From contig MAAM01000006.1 in NCBI GenBank assembly GCA_002162695.1, forward strand, positions 1 to 64,000: a DNA stretch of 64,000 nt. The letters are read 5' to 3'. A program made the position numbers and the translations under genes. The notes under the pieces are model-generated. The model saw only the letters and a program-made list of their open reading frames with translations, ran no database searches and was not told the DNA's origin. Within the stretch, counting starts at the first letter, position 1, and each line of letters starts with the position of its first letter. Source of the stretch: Cycloclasticus sp. 46_120_T64 (GTDB taxonomy: Bacteria; Pseudomonadota; Gammaproteobacteria; Methylococcales; Cycloclasticaceae). Shown piece by piece: positions 62,288 through 64,000 of this stretch.

Positions 62288-62644
62288 TCACATGGTATGC
62301 GTAGGGCGGCCTGAGTTTGCCGTTCCTGCCAAATAGGTTTCTATTTTAGCGCGGGCGGCACCACCGTCTTGATCATTAAATTGCACTCCAACCCCGTTCG
62401 AGCGTGAACCCTCTGCGCCAATCGGCGTCATCCAAATAATTGTACCCGCCACCGGAATTCGCTCGGTTTCCCCCATTAGGCTCAGCAGCATGAAAACTTC
62501 GTCACCTAATTTGTACTTCTTATTAGTCGGAATAAATAAACCACCGCCGGTGACATAATCCATAAACGCTGCATATAAGGCATTTTTATCCCTAATCGTT
62601 AGCGATAAAATCCCCTGACGCATATCATTCCCACTAGCACTCAT
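62288..62644 (-). CDS. pilZ: Type IV pilus assembly protein PilZ
   Basis: The 118-residue protein has the PilZ fold with GGGLFIPTNKKYKLGDEVF and the typical C-terminus ending THTM. It lacks the RxxxR c-di-GMP-binding motif, as the classical pilus-assembly PilZ of Pseudomonas does. It is needed for type IV pilus biogenesis. Its ATG follows the holB stop by two bases. Confidence 0.9.
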   Translation of the reverse strand: MSASGNDMRQGILSLTIRDKNALYAAFMDYVTGGGLFIPTNKKYKLGDEVFMLLSLMGETERIPVAGTIIWMTPIGAEGSRSNGVGVQFNDQDGGAARAKIETYLAGTANSGRPTHTM

Positions 62645-62646
62645 AG

Positions 62647-63642
62647 TTATCCCTTAGTAAGCGATAAGGAATAACAACACACCGCAAATTCTTCAAACAT
62701 CAATTGTTGGTTGACTTGCGTGGATTCTAATTCGCTTAATTGCATTAATTTATCTAATATTTGGTGAAGTTGTTTCAATTCTAGCTTAGCGGTCAAAATT
62801 TTCAACTCAATTGCTAAACTTGGTTTAATAAGCTTATCGCTCGAGCAACCATGAGCACACTTCAGCGCATCGGTAAACCAAGCGATCAACCATTGTAAAA
62901 CGGGCAGTTCTTTATGTGAAAAACACGCCTCAGCGAATAATAAGGGGTCTAGCTGGCCTTTAAATACACTAATTAACTGCTTAAACAAGGCGGTTTGTTT
63001 ATCTAGCGCCTCCAGCTGCGCAAGGTTTTGCGCAAGTAATGGCGCACCATTAGCCAAACTGAGGTATTCGGATGCCTGCTGACAACCGCTCAGTTCTAAC
63101 CATGAACAGGCTTGGTCACGATCGATAGTTTTTAAACTGAGCAACTGACAACGACTACGTATCGTCAGCGGGACTTTCGATAAATTATGCGCTATCAGGA
63201 TTAAACACGTATTGTCACTCGGTTCTTCTAGGGTTTTAAGTAAGCTGTTCGCCGCCTGATGTGGCATCGCATCAGCCGTATCAATAAGCACCACCCGAGG
63301 TTTTGTGTATTGTGCGCTAAGTGATAAGTTAGCCGATAATTCGCGAATGGCATCGATACGAATAGTGCTTTTACCGTCTTCCGGCTGTAGGTGGTAAAAA
63401 TCCGGATAGCTACCCGCGTTAAACAATAGACAAGAAGCACACTGCCCGCAGGCCATGCCCTCATTATTTGGCTGAAGGCAACACACCCTATTGGCAAATG
63501 AACACGCCAACTCAACCAAGCCGAGGCCTTCATCGGCGTGCAGCATTAAGGCGCTCGGTAAACGATCATGTTGCAGGTAACGATTTAATTTAGCCCAATA
63601 GTCCAACAACCATGGGTAGATATCAGCGTGTTGCTCAGCCAT
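62647..63642 (-). CDS. holB: DNA polymerase III delta' subunit
   Basis: The 331-residue protein has a degenerate Walker A region near the N-terminus (HADEGLGLVEL), a zinc-binding set (CCLQPNNEGMACGQCASC, ~50-70), and LKTLEEPSDNTCLIL near 135 with the sensor arginine RSRCQLL near 162. It is part of the clamp loader. Its ATG overlaps the tmk stop by eight bases. Confidence 0.92.
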   Translation of the reverse strand: MAEQHADIYPWLLDYWAKLNRYLQHDRLPSALMLHADEGLGLVELACSFANRVCCLQPNNEGMACGQCASCLLFNAGSYPDFYHLQPEDGKSTIRIDAIRELSANLSLSAQYTKPRVVLIDTADAMPHQAANSLLKTLEEPSDNTCLILIAHNLSKVPLTIRSRCQLLSLKTIDRDQACSWLELSGCQQASEYLSLANGAPLLAQNLAQLEALDKQTALFKQLISVFKGQLDPLLFAEACFSHKELPVLQWLIAWFTDALKCAHGCSSDKLIKPSLAIELKILTAKLELKQLHQILDKLMQLSELESTQVNQQLMFEEFAVCCYSLSLTKG

Positions 63643-64000
63643 GATTTAATAATTCATCCAGATAGGTCGCGATGTGTTGCTGAACTTGTTCCACCGTATG
63701 GGAGGCATCGACCACACAAAACCTTTCAGGTTCTGCCTTCGCTCGCTGTAAATAAACCGCTCTGACATTTTCAAAAAACACTTTTTGCTCTGACTCAAAA
63801 CGGTCTGGGGTACTGCGACTCGCGGCCCGCTTTAAACCGAGCTCCACCTGCAAATCCAAGAGGATCGTTTTATCCGGCGTTAAGCCCTTTTGTACAAAAC
63901 CTTCTAACCAGGCAATATCTTCCACCCCAAAAGCCCTACCGCCGCCTTGGTAAGCATAACTGGCATCGGTGAAACGATCACACACAACCCAGTGACCAGC
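63635..64000 (-). CDS. tmk: Thymidylate kinase, C-terminal part
   Basis: The frame enters from the right edge and ends at 63635. It contains DRFTDASYAYQGGGR, a hallmark of thymidylate kinase, and the lid/Arg region RAASRSTPDRFE followed by FFENVRAVYLQRA. The ATP-binding N-terminus is outside the window. The upstream codons read AGHWV before VCDRF, so the frame is open to the edge. Confidence 0.93.
   Translation of the reverse strand, partial: AGHWVVCDRFTDASYAYQGGGRAFGVEDIAWLEGFVQKGLTPDKTILLDLQVELGLKRAASRSTPDRFESEQKVFFENVRAVYLQRAKAEPERFCVVDASHTVEQVQQHIATYLDELLNHG

Overview
The window reads as a chromosomal segment of a marine, hydrocarbon-degrading gammaproteobacterium. The evidence is the gammaproteobacterial housekeeping block at the right end (tmk-holB-pilZ-tatD, mtaB, cysZ, ispG, mazG), a complete copper membrane monooxygenase operon (pmoC-pmoC-pmoA-pmoB-pmoD type), a nine-gene acyl-CoA degradation operon, and an envelope set (MMPL/RND, DUF1302, DUF1329, YCF48-like) that is usual in degraders of hydrophobic carbon. 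A Cycloclasticus-like organism is my leading guess from this combination; it is an inference, not a proof. I saw no rRNA, tRNA, CRISPR array, insertion sequence or prophage.

Layout. (1) 1-13,556: nitrate assimilation. A leftward operon runs nirB-nirD-phzF-like-nitrate reductase-DmsBC-like fusion-ravA-VWA partner (the last is cut by the window edge and carries a long Asp-Gln-Gln repeat). A rightward pair, nitrate transporter and PP2C phosphatase/Ser-Thr kinase fusion, diverges from it. The shared intergenic region carries a good sigma-54 promoter in each direction, so both arms look nitrogen-regulated. (2) 13,557-18,621: a heptanucleotide tandem repeat, then the leftward CuMMO operon with two pmoC copies. 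All recognisable copper ligands of PmoB and PmoC are present; there is an intrinsic terminator between pmoC2 and pmoA and a stem-loop at the predicted 5' end of the transcript. (3) 18,622-23,262: a divergent acyl-CoA dehydrogenase, a second MoxR ATPase/VWA pair, a PEBP protein and a flavin reductase-like protein. (4) 23,344-33,030: a leftward operon of CoA transferase, three acyl-CoA dehydrogenase genes (two forming a probable heteromer), two SDRs, two crotonases and an acyl-CoA synthetase, with a promoter and operator-like inverted repeat upstream. (5) 33,402-42,045: MMPL transporter, YCF48-like protein and DUF1302/DUF1329 genes, with DUF1329 duplicated together with its terminator. (6) 42,384-47,688: a class V aminotransferase and a periplasmic binding protein/GGDEF-EAL pair. 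(7) 47,873-64,000: housekeeping genes, interrupted by a lipid cluster (LpxL-type acyltransferase, acyl-AMP ligase with carrier domain, Sfp-type transferase, acyltransferase-hydrolase fusion).

How the genes work together. Nitrate is imported and reduced to ammonium in the cytoplasm; the reductase appears to draw electrons from quinol through the DmsBC-like subunit rather than from an NADH or flavodoxin partner, and RavA/VWA may mature it. The CuMMO would hydroxylate a small hydrophobic substrate in the membrane. No C1 or ammonia-oxidation genes lie nearby; the neighbouring alcohol dehydrogenase-like SDR, acyl-CoA synthetase and acyl-CoA dehydrogenases suggest oxidation of C2+ alkanes or alicyclic compounds to acyl-CoA and then beta-oxidation, with the envelope module handling the substrate. 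The substrate itself cannot be told from sequence.
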